Assembly (NCBI GenBank): GCA_958296055.1
Contig: CATQHS010000001.1
Location: 3,188,277-3,252,276, forward strand
Source: an uncultured Acidimicrobiales bacterium
GTDB lineage: Bacteria > Actinomycetota > Acidimicrobiia > Acidimicrobiales > Aldehydirespiratoraceae
Length of the DNA: 64,000 nt
Direction of reading: 5' to 3'
Shown one piece after another: positions 25,090 to 33,771 of this stretch. The number at the start of each line of letters is the position of its first letter. The stretch's first letter is position 1. The notes under the pieces are model-generated. The model was given only the letters and a program-made list of their open reading frames with translations, had not been told where the DNA came from and searched no databases. The position numbers were made by a program, and so were the translations under genes.

Positions 25090-25130
25090 CTGCGGCCATC
25101 GATCCGCGCCTGCCGAGGCGGTCGGTGTGA
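25086..25130 (+). other. Junction-duplication micro-ORF between murB and ftsQ (14 codons)
   Basis: ATG at 25086 overlaps the murB stop, TGA at 25128-25130 overlaps the ftsQ GTG at 25127. Peptide [14 protein letters not shown]; FtsQ begins [13 protein letters not shown]. The 27-bp repeats 25087-25113 and 25128-25154 differ at one base and are offset by 41 bp, the same offset and micro-ORF length (45 nt) as at murE. Confidence 0.65.
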
Positions 25131-25930
25131 CTGCGGCCATCGACCCGCGCCTGCGGGCCCGGCGCACCGAGGTCAAGCGGGCCGAGGGCCGGCGCCGGTT
25201 GCGAGTCCTGATTGCGGCCGTGACGCTGGCCGGGTTGCTGGCCGGCGGGTGGGGGTTGAGCCGCTCGGCTCTGCTGGACGTGGACCGGGTGATGATCTCA
25301 GGAGTCGGGGGGGTCCGGGCCGGGCTCGTCCGCCAGGCGGCCGGCGTGGCCGAGGGCGCCCCGATGATCGACATCGACCCCGGCGACTTGGAGCGGGCCG
25401 TCGCCGGCCTGGCCTGGGTGGAGGAGGCCCGGGTCCAGCGGGACTGGCCCGGCACCGTCGACATCCGGGTGACGCCCCGGGTCCCGGTGGCGGTGGCCCC
25501 CGCCGGCGACGGGAGTCCGGTCCTGGTCGACGCCGGCGGCTACGTGATCGGCCCGGCCCCGCCCTCGCCGGACCTTCCCCTGATCTCAGTGCCCTTCGAG
25601 GGCGAGCCCGGCGCGGTCCACGTGAAGGCCGGGCCCGGTCTGGCCGTGGTGGCCGCCCTGCCCGCCGACCTCGAGGCCTGGACCCGGTCCGTCATCGCCC
25701 TGCCCCGAGGCCGGGTGGGCCTGGAGCTGGCCGGGGGAGCGACGGCCGTGCTGGGGGAGCCGTCCCGTCTCGACGACAAGATAGCCGCCGTCCGGTCGGT
25801 GCTGTTCGGGGTGGATCTCGAATGCGTCACCACCATCGACGCCACCATGGCCGACCTCACCACGCTGGTCCGCGACCCGCTCTGCCTGCCGCCGGCGCCG
25901 CTGCAGTCCGCCCCTGAGCCCGCAGCCTGA
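25127..25930 (+). CDS. ftsQ: Cell division protein FtsQ (POTRA domain)
   Basis: 267 residues. A basic cytoplasmic segment precedes one membrane helix at about residues 25-45 ([20 protein letters not shown]). The POTRA domain begins [14 protein letters not shown], and the FtsQ domain contains [26 protein letters not shown]. It ends with a Cys-containing, Pro-rich tail. FtsQ connects early and late divisome parts. GTG at 25127 lies on the micro-ORF stop. Downstream, 109 bp separate it from ftsZ. Confidence 0.93.
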   Translation: MTAAIDPRLRARRTEVKRAEGRRRLRVLIAAVTLAGLLAGGWGLSRSALLDVDRVMISGVGGVRAGLVRQAAGVAEGAPMIDIDPGDLERAVAGLAWVEEARVQRDWPGTVDIRVTPRVPVAVAPAGDGSPVLVDAGGYVIGPAPPSPDLPLISVPFEGEPGAVHVKAGPGLAVVAALPADLEAWTRSVIALPRGRVGLELAGGATAVLGEPSRLDDKIAAVRSVLFGVDLECVTTIDATMADLTTLVRDPLCLPPAPLQSAPEPAA

Positions 25931-26039
25931 TGTACGGTCACCGGTGGAACCGCCCGATTCGCCAGACACCGACCCGAACGGAGCCGCCCGGCCTTCGCCG
26001 GCTCAGCAGACATCGACCCGATGGGAGGTCGCTTCGGCC

Positions 26040-27161
26040 ATGGTAAACCCGCAGAATTACTTGGCAGTCATCAAAGTCGTCGGCATAGGGGGAGGAGGGG
26101 CCAACGCCGTCAACCGCATGATCGACGCCGGACTAAAAGGCGTGGACTTCATAGCCGCCAACACCGACACCCAGGCCCTGATGTTGAGCGACGCCGACGT
26201 GAAGCTCGACATCGGCCGCAACCTGACCAAGGGCTTGGGGGCCGGGAGCGACCCCGAGATCGGCCGCCAGGCCGCGGAAGACCACATCGAGGAGATTCGC
26301 GAGGTGCTCACCGGGGCGGATCTGGTGTTCATCACCGCGGGCAAGGGGGGCGGCACGGGGACGGGCGCGGCCCCGGTGATCGCCGAGGTGTCCCGTTCGG
26401 TCGGGGCCCTCACCATAGGGGTGGTGACCCGCCCGTTCGGTTTCGAGGGCCGGCGCCGTTCCGTTCAGGCCGAGCAGGGGATCCAACGCCTCAAGGAGAA
26501 GGTGGACACGCTGATCGTCATTCCCAACGACCGGCTGCTGTCGGTCTCCGACGACAAGACCTCGGTGCTCAACGCTTTCAAGATGGCCGACGAAATCTTG
26601 CTCCAGGGCGTTCAGGGCATCACCACCCTCATCACCACCCCCGGCTTCATAAACACCGACTTCGCCGACGTCAAGACGGTGATGACCGAAGCGGGCAGCG
26701 CCCTAATGGGCATCGGCACCAGCAGCGGGGAGGGCCGAGCGGTGGCCGCGGCCCGCTCCGCCATCTCCAGCCCGCTGCTGGAAACGTCGGTCGAGAACGC
26801 CAAGGGCATTCTCCTGAACATCTCGGGCGGCCCCGATCTGGGGCTCCTCGAGGTGAACGAGGCGGCCGAGGTCATCCACGGCATGGCCCACCAGGACGCC
26901 AACATCATCTTCGGGGCGGTAATCGACGAGGAGATGGGCGACAGCGTTCGGGTCACGGTGATCGCGGCCGGGTTTGACCGCTGGGAAGATCAGGGATCGG
27001 TCCGCGACGTCCTCCGCCAGTCGTCGACCCGGCAGCAGGCCCCGATCACCGCGGCCGAGGACATGTCCGTCACCGACGTCTTCGCCATGGCCGCCGACCC
27101 CGATCCCGCCCTGCTGGAGGATGCAGACGACGAGTTCGACGTTCCCGACTTCCTCCGGTAG
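26040..27161 (+). CDS. ftsZ: Cell division GTPase FtsZ
   Basis: 373 residues. [15 protein letters not shown], the tubulin signature [16 protein letters not shown] (GGGTGTG), and [15 protein letters not shown] are all canonical; the C-terminal core ends GFDRW. The linker is short and the last residues [10 protein letters not shown] match the conserved tail that binds SepF in actinobacteria. FtsZ polymerises at midcell to form the Z ring. ATG at 26040 follows GGGAGGT about ten bases upstream, the clearest Shine-Dalgarno in the cluster, fitting high expression. A GTG in frame at 25944 is less likely. Confidence 0.97.
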   Translation: MVNPQNYLAVIKVVGIGGGGANAVNRMIDAGLKGVDFIAANTDTQALMLSDADVKLDIGRNLTKGLGAGSDPEIGRQAAEDHIEEIREVLTGADLVFITAGKGGGTGTGAAPVIAEVSRSVGALTIGVVTRPFGFEGRRRSVQAEQGIQRLKEKVDTLIVIPNDRLLSVSDDKTSVLNAFKMADEILLQGVQGITTLITTPGFINTDFADVKTVMTEAGSALMGIGTSSGEGRAVAAARSAISSPLLETSVENAKGILLNISGGPDLGLLEVNEAAEVIHGMAHQDANIIFGAVIDEEMGDSVRVTVIAAGFDRWEDQGSVRDVLRQSSTRQQAPITAAEDMSVTDVFAMAADPDPALLEDADDEFDVPDFLR

Positions 27162-27167
27162 CCGAGG

Positions 27168-27911
27168 GTGATCGATCAGCCGCCGCTGGCCGGTCGGGGC
27201 CAGGTGATAGAGAGGCTGGTGCCGGCTGGCCCGGGCCAGGTGGCCAGGGTCCGTTTCTCGGACCGCTCCTTCGGCGATTTCGGCGTTGACGGCGACCCGG
27301 CCGAGTTGGAGGCCCGCCGCCGGGACTTCATGGGCGGCCGGTGGACCTGGATGCGCCAGGCCCACGGGGCTCGAGTGGTGGCGGTGAGCCGGCCGGGGCA
27401 CGGGGCCGGGTTGGTCGGGGACGGAGCGGTGACGGCCCGGCCCGGGGCCGTTCTGGCCGTGCAGACCGCCGACTGCGCCCCGGTGGTGATCGCCGGTCCG
27501 GGGGCCGTCGGCATCGCTCACGCCGGATGGAGGGGGATACTGGCCGGGGTCGTCGGCGCTGTCGTCGGTGCCGTCCGGGCCTGCGAGCAGCCCGGAGGCG
27601 GTCCCCTCCGAGCCGTGATCGGCCCGGTCATCCGGCCCGGGCGCTATGAGTTCGGGCCAGCCGATTTGGACGCGGTGGTCGCGGCCACCGGCGAGGAAGC
27701 CAGGGCCGCCACTTCCGAGGGCGCCCCGGCGCTCGACTTGGCCGCCGCAGTCCGGGCCGCGCTCCGAGCCTGCGGAGTGGACGAGGTGGAGGATCTGGGG
27801 CTGGACACGTTCGACGAGCGCTTCTTCTCGCACCGAGTCCGGGGCGATCGCGGCCTCCAGGTCGCCGCGGTCAGGCTCGAGCCCGCCAATGGCACCCGAT
27901 CCTCCGGCTGA
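27168..27911 (+). CDS. pgeF: Laccase-domain purine nucleoside/peptidoglycan-editing protein PgeF (YfiH)
   Basis: 247 residues. The copper/zinc-site motifs of the family are visible: WMRQAHGARVV, VQTADCAPVVI and IAHAGWRGILAG, with FFSHRVRGDRG at the end. Family members act on purine nucleosides or prevent misincorporation of serine into peptidoglycan stems. It lies seven bases after ftsZ, as is common in actinobacteria. The final segment overlaps the start of the next gene by 23 bases if ATG 27889 is used. Confidence 0.92.
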   Translation: MIDQPPLAGRGQVIERLVPAGPGQVARVRFSDRSFGDFGVDGDPAELEARRRDFMGGRWTWMRQAHGARVVAVSRPGHGAGLVGDGAVTARPGAVLAVQTADCAPVVIAGPGAVGIAHAGWRGILAGVVGAVVGAVRACEQPGGGPLRAVIGPVIRPGRYEFGPADLDAVVAATGEEARAATSEGAPALDLAAAVRAALRACGVDEVEDLGLDTFDERFFSHRVRGDRGLQVAAVRLEPANGTRSSG

Positions 27912-28590
27912 TCTAGTGGCCGAGCGCCACGAGATGGTCAAGGAGCGCATGCACCGGGCCGGGGGTGCCGGCGTGGAGCTGGTGGCTGTGACCAAGGGCT
28001 GGGGACCGGGGGCCATTGAGGCCGCGGCGGCCTGCGGCATCGGCCACATCGGCGAGAACTATGCGCAGGAGTGCCTGGCCAAGCTGGAGACGGCCCGGCT
28101 CGACCGCCGGCCCCGGGTCCATCTCATCGGGCGCCTCCAGCGGAACAAGGTCAGGCGCCTGGCCGCCGTCATCGACGTCTGGCAGACCATCGACCGGGTC
28201 GAGCTGGTGCACGAGATCGCCCTCCGGGCGCCGGGGGCGGAGGTGATGATCCAGGTGAACGTGTCCGGCGAGAGCACCAAGGCCGGGTGCGCCCCCGAAG
28301 GAGTCGGCTCTCTGGCCGCAGCCGCCCAGAGCACCGGTTTGAGGCTGGTCGGCCTCATGGGGATCGGACCGGTGGGCCCGCCGGCTGAGGCCCGGCCCGG
28401 GTTCAGAGCCCTGAGGCGCATGGTCGACCATCTCGGTCTCCGGCACTGCTCCATGGGCATGAGCAACGATCTGGAGGCGGCGATCGAGGAGGGCTCGACC
28501 ATGGTTCGGATCGGACGGGACCTGTTCGGCGAGCGCCGGCCCCAGGGAGCATCTGATCGCTCGCCCCGTCCGCGCACTAGATTGAGCTGA
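27889..28590 (+). CDS. YggS-family PLP homeostasis protein
   Basis: 233 residues. ELVAVTKGW contains the PLP-binding Lys; IGHIGENYAQE, VHLIGRLQRNKV and MGMSNDLEAAIEEGSTMVRIGRDLFG are family hallmarks. It binds pyridoxal phosphate and is involved in vitamin B6 and amino-acid balance. Start ATG at 27889 overlaps pgeF; GTG at 27916 is possible and would avoid the overlap. A short Arg-rich tail ends the protein. Confidence 0.92.
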   Translation: MAPDPPADLVAERHEMVKERMHRAGGAGVELVAVTKGWGPGAIEAAAACGIGHIGENYAQECLAKLETARLDRRPRVHLIGRLQRNKVRRLAAVIDVWQTIDRVELVHEIALRAPGAEVMIQVNVSGESTKAGCAPEGVGSLAAAAQSTGLRLVGLMGIGPVGPPAEARPGFRALRRMVDHLGLRHCSMGMSNDLEAAIEEGSTMVRIGRDLFGERRPQGASDRSPRPRTRLS

Positions 28591-28602
28591 GAGGAGGTCG
28601 TC

Positions 28603-29142
28603 ATGTTCAAGAAGGCGATGATCTACCTGGGTCTCGGGCCCGACGAGGCCTACGACGACTACCCGGCATCGGGGCCCGGGCCCGCCGTCGATCCGGGCGC
28701 CGGCCTCGCCGCCCCCCAGCCCCGCGGCGCGGTGGCGGCCCAGTCTCCCGTCCACCGCCAACAGATGCGCCCCCCCCAACCGGCTTTCGAGCCCCCGAGG
28801 ACGGTGCGGGCCCTGCCGCCCGAGCCGGCGAACCCGGATGGGGGGGATGGGCCGGCCAAGGCGGTTCGCACCCTGGGCCCCGCCCCGCCCAAGCCCTACG
28901 CCATCTCCCCGACGGCGTTCAACGACGCCCAAGCGGTCGGAGACCGGCTCAAAGCCGGGCAGTCGGTGATCATGAACCTTCAAGACGTCGAGCGCGACCT
29001 GCGCCGCCGGCTGGTCGATTTCGCCAGCGGTCTCTGCTACGCCCTCGGAGGAAAGATGGACCGCGTGGCCAAGCAGGTTTATCTGCTCAATCCGGAGAAT
29101 GTCGAAGGTTCCGACGACAAGGTCAGGTCGTCGGCCGACTGA
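28603..29142 (+). CDS. sepF: Cell division protein SepF
   Basis: 179 residues. The N-terminal MFKKAMIYLGLG is the membrane-binding amphipathic helix; a long Pro-rich linker follows (residues 25-95); the SepF core has FNDAQAVGDRLKAGQSVIMNL and RRLVDFASGLCYALGGKMDRVAKQVYLL. SepF tethers FtsZ to the membrane in bacteria lacking FtsA, as here. AGGAGG lies seven bases before the ATG. Confidence 0.96.
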   Translation: MFKKAMIYLGLGPDEAYDDYPASGPGPAVDPGAGLAAPQPRGAVAAQSPVHRQQMRPPQPAFEPPRTVRALPPEPANPDGGDGPAKAVRTLGPAPPKPYAISPTAFNDAQAVGDRLKAGQSVIMNLQDVERDLRRRLVDFASGLCYALGGKMDRVAKQVYLLNPENVEGSDDKVRSSAD

Positions 29143-29197
29143 CGGTCGACGATCCGACCGCGGATGAACCCGATTTTCAGATGACCCCGAGCGCCGG

Positions 29198-29455
29198 ATG
29201 ATACTGAGCCTCATCTGCCTGCTCTTGCAGATCTACATGGTGGTGATCTTCGGTCGCGTTCTGTTGAGCTGGTTTCCGCTCGACCCCAGCGGGCCCATGG
29301 CCACTGTCGGAGGGTTCTTGCATCTGCTCACCGACCCGGTGATGAAGCCGGTACAGCGATCGCTCCCGCCCGTGCGTTTCGGAGGTTTCGCCCTCGACCT
29401 TTCGGCCATCGTGGTGATCGTGGCCATCGTCTTTCTGCAAAGGCTCATCTGCTAG
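29198..29455 (+). CDS. YggT family membrane protein
   Basis: 85 residues with two hydrophobic helices at about 3-24 and 62-84. FGRVLLSWFPLDP and LHLLTDPVMKPVQRSLPP are the family signature. YggT proteins lie between sepF and divIVA in many bacteria; their role is poorly defined, possibly in division or osmotic tolerance. Confidence 0.9.
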   Translation: MILSLICLLLQIYMVVIFGRVLLSWFPLDPSGPMATVGGFLHLLTDPVMKPVQRSLPPVRFGGFALDLSAIVVIVAIVFLQRLIC

Positions 29456-29547
29456 TGAGCCGACCGGTCGGACTCTCGACTATCTGATCGGCGCCTTTGA
29501 CCGAAGGTCCACCTATCGCGTCGTCGGGTGTGTCATCATTTGCCTCC

Positions 29548-30867
29548 ATGGAAACTCTTATTGATCTTTTCCAAGACATCAAGTTCCGTGAGCGCTTTCG
29601 CGGCTATGACTCCGCCGAGGTGGACGCCTACGTGATCGCGGTGGCCAAGGCGGCAGCCCAGCTCCAGGGCCGGCTCATGGAACTCCAGCAGCGAGCCCAA
29701 GCCGCCGAAGCCATCCTCGGCGGTAGCGGCGAGAACGGCAACGGCGAGAACGGCGTCGGGCACAGCCCGTATCAAGTGCTGGCCTTGGCCCAGCGCACGG
29801 CTGATACCGCGGTGGCCGAGGCCCGCCAAGAGGCGGGTTCGATCGTCGGTGCGGCCCGCCGACAAGCAGAGCAGACCCTGGTCGAGGCGGCCGACAAGGC
29901 AAGGGTCCAGCTCGCCCAAGCCGACGGCGACGCCCGATCCCGGATCCAGGAAACCGAGTACCAGTGCTCCCTCCTGCGAGCCGAGGCGGAGGCCGATCGG
30001 GAGCGGATGCTAGAGGAGGCCCGGCGCCGGGCCATAGAGGTGGCCGAGGCCGAGCGCGACCGGATCATGGCCGAGGTTGACGGCCTTGAGGCGACCCGGA
30101 TTGGGCTGCGGGCCGAGGTCGACACCCTGCAGAGCTGCCGGTCCGAGCACCTCTCCGCCCTCACGGGCTCGATGGCCGCGCTCCAGACCGTCGTCGAGGG
30201 CTTGGCCAGCGTCTCGTCGCTGGCCGCCCCGCCCGCAGACGCGGCCATCGAGGCTCGCGCCGCGCCGCGCCGCGATGCGGGTCCGGCGAACGGGCCGGCA
30301 CCTTCCAGGCCGGTGTCGCCGGTGTCGGTGTCGGCCGGAGGTTCGCCCGAGCCGGTGTCGGTGTCGGCCGGAGGTTCGCCCGAGCCGGTGTCGCCGGAGC
30401 CGGTGTCGGCCGGGGTCCTGTCCGGGGCGGAGCCCGCGACGGGCGACGAGCCGGGCCCTTCCGACGCCGACTACGACACATCTGGAATCAGCGATCTGGT
30501 TCCCCCCACTCCACCAACCCGGCTGGTCACGGCCACCGACATCGGCATGGTGGCCGCGGGCCTGAATGTTCTAGATCGTCGGCAGACCTCTTCCTCGTCC
30601 GCCCTTCTCGACCCGGACATGCCCGGCCCGGCTACTCAGCCCATGTCGATGGTCGCCGACGCCGACGACACCACCCCCGATCCGGCGACGGTCGGCGAGC
30701 CGCCTTCGCGCTTCAGCGGCGAGCCCGACAACGGCCTGCTGGTCGAACAGCTTCGGCAGGCCGTCACCGAGGACGATCCCCTGCCCGGGTCCGAGGAGGC
30801 CATGGTCGCCTTCTTCGGACCGGACTCCGGTTCCCATTCCAAAGGCTGGTTCCGGGGCCGCCGCTGA
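29548..30867 (+). CDS. divIVA: DivIVA-domain protein (Wag31-like)
   Basis: 439 residues from ATG 29548. The N-terminal lipid-binding motif is [17 protein letters not shown]; a coiled coil rich in Ala, Glu and Arg spans about 60-240; the C-terminal 200 residues are disordered, Pro/Ser/Val-rich and contain a [11 protein letters not shown] repeat. DivIVA marks negatively curved membrane and organises polar growth and division in actinobacteria. An in-frame earlier start exists, but the chosen ATG places the motif at the normal distance. No strong ribosome-binding site is seen. Confidence 0.92.
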   Translation: METLIDLFQDIKFRERFRGYDSAEVDAYVIAVAKAAAQLQGRLMELQQRAQAAEAILGGSGENGNGENGVGHSPYQVLALAQRTADTAVAEARQEAGSIVGAARRQAEQTLVEAADKARVQLAQADGDARSRIQETEYQCSLLRAEAEADRERMLEEARRRAIEVAEAERDRIMAEVDGLEATRIGLRAEVDTLQSCRSEHLSALTGSMAALQTVVEGLASVSSLAAPPADAAIEARAAPRRDAGPANGPAPSRPVSPVSVSAGGSPEPVSVSAGGSPEPVSPEPVSAGVLSGAEPATGDEPGPSDADYDTSGISDLVPPTPPTRLVTATDIGMVAAGLNVLDRRQTSSSSALLDPDMPGPATQPMSMVADADDTTPDPATVGEPPSRFSGEPDNGLLVEQLRQAVTEDDPLPGSEEAMVAFFGPDSGSHSKGWFRGRR

Positions 30868-30993
30868 CTGGCGGGGCCGTATCGGGGTGAACTGAGCGGC
30901 ATCGCCCGGGCGCCTCCGCCGTAGACTGTCGCTTCCGATGAGGGCCGATTCTCACTCGGGTCTAATTCGAAGGCCCGAACAGGAGCTGTGACC

Positions 30994-31770
30994 ATGGCCT
31001 CAGACCGACAGACCCCGGCTAAGAAGGCTCCGGCTAAGAAGGCTTCTGCGGCAGTGAAGGCTCCGGCGGTGAAGGCTTCGGCCAAGAAGGCCCCCGCTAA
31101 GAAGGCTTCTGCGGCAGTGAAGGCTCCGGCGGTGAAGGCTTCGGCTAAGAAGGCTCCGGCTAAGAAGGCTTCTGCGGCAGTGAAGGCTCCGGCGGTGAAG
31201 GCTTCGGCCAAGAAGGCCCCCGCTAAGAAGGCTTCTGCAGCCAAGACCCCGGCCAAGAAAGCCCCGGCTAAGAAGGCTTCTGCGGCAGTGAAGGCTCCGG
31301 CGGTGAAGGCTCCGGCCAAGGCGGCTCCGGCTAAGAAGGCTTCTGCAGCCAAGAAGGCTCCGGCTAAGAAAGCCCCGGCCCGCAAGTCCCGGCGGGGGCA
31401 CGGCGAGAAGTTTGTCAACGAGATGAAGAGAAAGCTGCTCAAGGAGAGGAGCAAGTACGTGTACTCGGCCGAGGAGTATCAGGCCGAGGCCAACTTGCTG
31501 CTCGAAGCCCGCGAGCCCGGAGACGTGCAATTCGACGAGGAGGGCGGCGAGGGCGACACGGTCGCAGTGGAGCGCGATCAGGATTTGGCCCTGTCCAGTC
31601 AGGCCCGTCACACCGTCGAGCAGATAGACGCAGCCCTGGCTCGCATAGATGCCGGGGTCTACGGGTTCTGCGTCATCTCCGGCGAGCGCATCCAGCAGAC
31701 CCGCCTCCGAGCCATTCCGTGGGCCGCCGAGCGCGTGGAGGTTAAGGCCGGCGGCCTCAGGCGCCTCTGA
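30994..31770 (+). CDS. DksA/TraR-like protein with histone H1-like Lys/Ala tail and degenerate zinc finger
   Basis: 258 residues. Residues 10-130 are repeats of [17 protein letters not shown], like histone H1 tails and the tails of actinobacterial HU or ribosomal proteins, likely to bind DNA or RNA. From about 140 on there is a coiled-coil region and a DksA/TraR-type end: [20 protein letters not shown] and [14 protein letters not shown]. In DksA the finger has four Cys; here only one remains, so zinc binding is unlikely. AGGAG is well spaced before ATG 30994. It follows divIVA by 126 bp and may have its own promoter. Confidence 0.8.
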   Translation: MASDRQTPAKKAPAKKASAAVKAPAVKASAKKAPAKKASAAVKAPAVKASAKKAPAKKASAAVKAPAVKASAKKAPAKKASAAKTPAKKAPAKKASAAVKAPAVKAPAKAAPAKKASAAKKAPAKKAPARKSRRGHGEKFVNEMKRKLLKERSKYVYSAEEYQAEANLLLEAREPGDVQFDEEGGEGDTVAVERDQDLALSSQARHTVEQIDAALARIDAGVYGFCVISGERIQQTRLRAIPWAAERVEVKAGGLRRL

Positions 31771-31795
31771 CTGTTCCGCCCTGCCGTCTTCGGCC

Positions 31796-32281
31796 ATGAC
31801 CCGTCCGGCCCCGACCGAGAGGGTGGCCCGCGGCTGGCCCTACTTCGCGGCCGGGGCGGTGCTGGTCGCGGACCAGCTCACCAAATGGTGGGCCCTGCAC
31901 GCCCTCGACGGGGGCAGGGTCATCGACGTCGTCTGGACCCTGCGCCTGCGCCTCGTCTTCAACACCGGCGCCGCCTTCAGCCAGTTCGACGGGCTGGGCC
32001 CGGTGATCTCGGTGGTGGCCGTGGTCGTCGCCGCCGTGCTGTTGCGGCGGGGAACGCTGGCGCCCGAGCGGCGCACTTCCATCACTTTGGGCTCTATGGC
32101 CGGCGGAGCCCTGGGGAACCTCGTGGATCGGCTGACCCGCGACGGGGACGGCTTCCTGGGCGGGGCGGTCGTCGATTTCATAGACGTGCAGTGGTGGCCG
32201 GTTTGGAACGTGGCCGACATGGGGATCGTGATCGGGGGCGCGGCGCTCGTCCTCTTCGCCATGCGGAAATCGAGCCGGTGA
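31796..32281 (+). CDS. lspA: Lipoprotein signal peptidase LspA
   Basis: 161 residues with four membrane segments. VADQLTKWWAL, NTGAAFSQF, GNLVDRLTR and VVDFIDVQWWPVWNVADM give the two catalytic Asp residues. It cleaves signal peptides of prolipoproteins. The stop overlaps the rluD GTG (GTGA). Confidence 0.94.
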   Translation: MTRPAPTERVARGWPYFAAGAVLVADQLTKWWALHALDGGRVIDVVWTLRLRLVFNTGAAFSQFDGLGPVISVVAVVVAAVLLRRGTLAPERRTSITLGSMAGGALGNLVDRLTRDGDGFLGGAVVDFIDVQWWPVWNVADMGIVIGGAALVLFAMRKSSR

Positions 32282-33186
32282 GCGCGGTAGAGGAGATCCT
32301 GCCCCCGTCTCTGGCCGGCCAGCGCCTCGACCGGGTGGTGGCCCTCTTGGCCGGTGTCAGCCGGGCCCGGGCGGCCCGGCTGGTGGCTCAAGGCGCGGTG
32401 CGCCTTGACGGGTCGGTCGCCGAGTCCGGGTCGCGGCGGGTGGCCGAGGGGCAGTCAGTGGCCCTGCGCGTCCCCGAGCCCGACGATCCCCGCCCGGGCC
32501 CCGACCGGTCCGTGGCCGTCGACGTGGTCTTGGAGGACGACGAGGTGGTGGTGGTGAACAAACCGGCCGGTCTGGTGGTCCATCCCGGTTCGGGACCGAC
32601 CCTGGTCGCCGGCCTTCTGGCCCGCTATCCCGAGATGGCCGGCGTGGGCGAACCCTCCCGGCCGGGGATCGTGCACCGCCTCGACCGGGACACCTCCGGG
32701 CTCTTGGTCGTGGCCCGCACCCCCCGGGCCTATGAGTCGCTGGTGGCCCAACTGAAGGCTCACGAACCGGAGCGGGTCTACGCCGCCTTGGTGTGGGGCC
32801 ACCCCGGCGCCGAGACCGGAGTCATCGACGCCCCCATCGGCCGCTCGCTCCGCCGCCGCGACCGCATGACGGTGACCGGCGACGGTCGCCGGGCCGTCAC
32901 CCGCTACCAAGTGGAGCGCCGGTTCTCCCACCCCCGGCCGACGGCCCTGCTGACCTGCCGGCTGGAGACCGGCCGCACCCACCAGATCCGGGTCCACCTC
33001 CGGGCCATCGGGCACCCGGTGGTCGGCGACCGGGCCTACGACGGCGGCCGGCCCGGGCTGGACCCCGGCCGGCCCTTCCTGCACGCCGGCCGGCTCCGGT
33101 TCCGCCATCCGGCGTCGGGCCGGCCGGTGCAGGCCGAAGCCCCTCTCCCCCCCGACCTGGCCTCAATCCTGAGCCTCTGCCGCTAG
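32278..33186 (+). CDS. rluD: RluD-family ribosomal large subunit pseudouridine synthase
   Basis: 302 residues. An N-terminal S4 RNA-binding domain (GQRLDRVVALLAGVSRARAARLVAQGAV) is followed by the catalytic GIVHRLDRDTSGLLVVA with the essential Asp, and TGRTHQIRVHLRAIGHPVVGD. Family members modify uridines of 23S rRNA. The lspA-rluD pair with overlap is widely conserved. Precise target positions cannot be assigned from sequence. Confidence 0.94.
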   Translation: MSAVEEILPPSLAGQRLDRVVALLAGVSRARAARLVAQGAVRLDGSVAESGSRRVAEGQSVALRVPEPDDPRPGPDRSVAVDVVLEDDEVVVVNKPAGLVVHPGSGPTLVAGLLARYPEMAGVGEPSRPGIVHRLDRDTSGLLVVARTPRAYESLVAQLKAHEPERVYAALVWGHPGAETGVIDAPIGRSLRRRDRMTVTGDGRRAVTRYQVERRFSHPRPTALLTCRLETGRTHQIRVHLRAIGHPVVGDRAYDGGRPGLDPGRPFLHAGRLRFRHPASGRPVQAEAPLPPDLASILSLCR

Positions 33187-33210
33187 CAGGGGCTGAGCAA
33201 GAGGCCGGCG

Positions 33211-33645
33211 TCAGGGGGGCCAGGCCGACTCGCCCCTGGCCATGGAGGCGATGTCAGCCAGGCTGTAGGAGTCGAGGAAGTGGCGCATGTGCGACCCGGC
33301 CGCCGACCAGATGGACAGCAGGACGCACTGGCCCTCGTGGTCGCAAGCCCCGTCGGTGTGGGGCTCGCCGAAGTCTCCCGCGGTGATGGGTCCGTCCACC
33401 GCCCTCACTATCTCCGAAAGCCTGATGTCGGCGGGATCGCGGTCCAGCACGTAGCCGCCCCCCACCCCCCGCTTGGACCGCACCAGGCCCGCCCCCTTCA
33501 GGGCCAGCAGGATCTGCTCCAGGTAGGGCTGGGGGAGCGCGGTCCGCTCGGCGATCTCCCGGACCGAGGTGGGGGCCTCCTCGCGGTGCAAGGCCAGGCA
33601 CAGAAGAGCCCGCGAGGCGTAGTCGCCCCGGGTCGACACCCTCAT
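33211..33645 (-). CDS. Rrf2-family transcriptional regulator
   Basis: 144 residues. The winged helix is visible: MRVSTRGDYASRALLCLA, SVREIAERTALPQPYLEQIL, GLVRSKRGVGGGYVL. The cluster-binding region has CDHEGQC, two Cys spaced like the first two of IscR/NsrR; a third Cys is missing, so an Fe-S cluster would need another ligand. Target unknown; no isc or suf genes adjoin. Transcript appears leaderless, with TAGGAT six bases before the ATG. Confidence 0.9.
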   Translation of the reverse strand: MRVSTRGDYASRALLCLALHREEAPTSVREIAERTALPQPYLEQILLALKGAGLVRSKRGVGGGYVLDRDPADIRLSEIVRAVDGPITAGDFGEPHTDGACDHEGQCVLLSIWSAAGSHMRHFLDSYSLADIASMARGESAWPP

Positions 33646-33651
33646 GGCGGC

Positions 33652-33657
33652 ATCCTA
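33652..33657 (-). promoter_or_regulatory. Predicted -10 box for a leaderless Rrf2 mRNA
   Basis: On the minus strand TAGGAT is followed by six bases and the ATG at 33645. No ribosome-binding site fits in between. The arrangement equals that of the YyaL-like gene at 44360. Confidence 0.5.
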
Positions 33658-33771
33658 GGGGCGGCGACCGGGCGGCTGCCGACCGATGGGGCAAGATGGG
33701 GGCCATGTCGGGTGGCACCAGCGAGGTCGGCGCCGGGGGGGGGAGCGGCCGGGCCGGATGAGAGCCGGCCC

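Noticed and set aside
31020..31390. Repeat-rich segment as a possible CRISPR or minisatellite outside genes
   Set aside because: The repeats keep frame and encode the Lys/Ala tail of the DksA-like protein.
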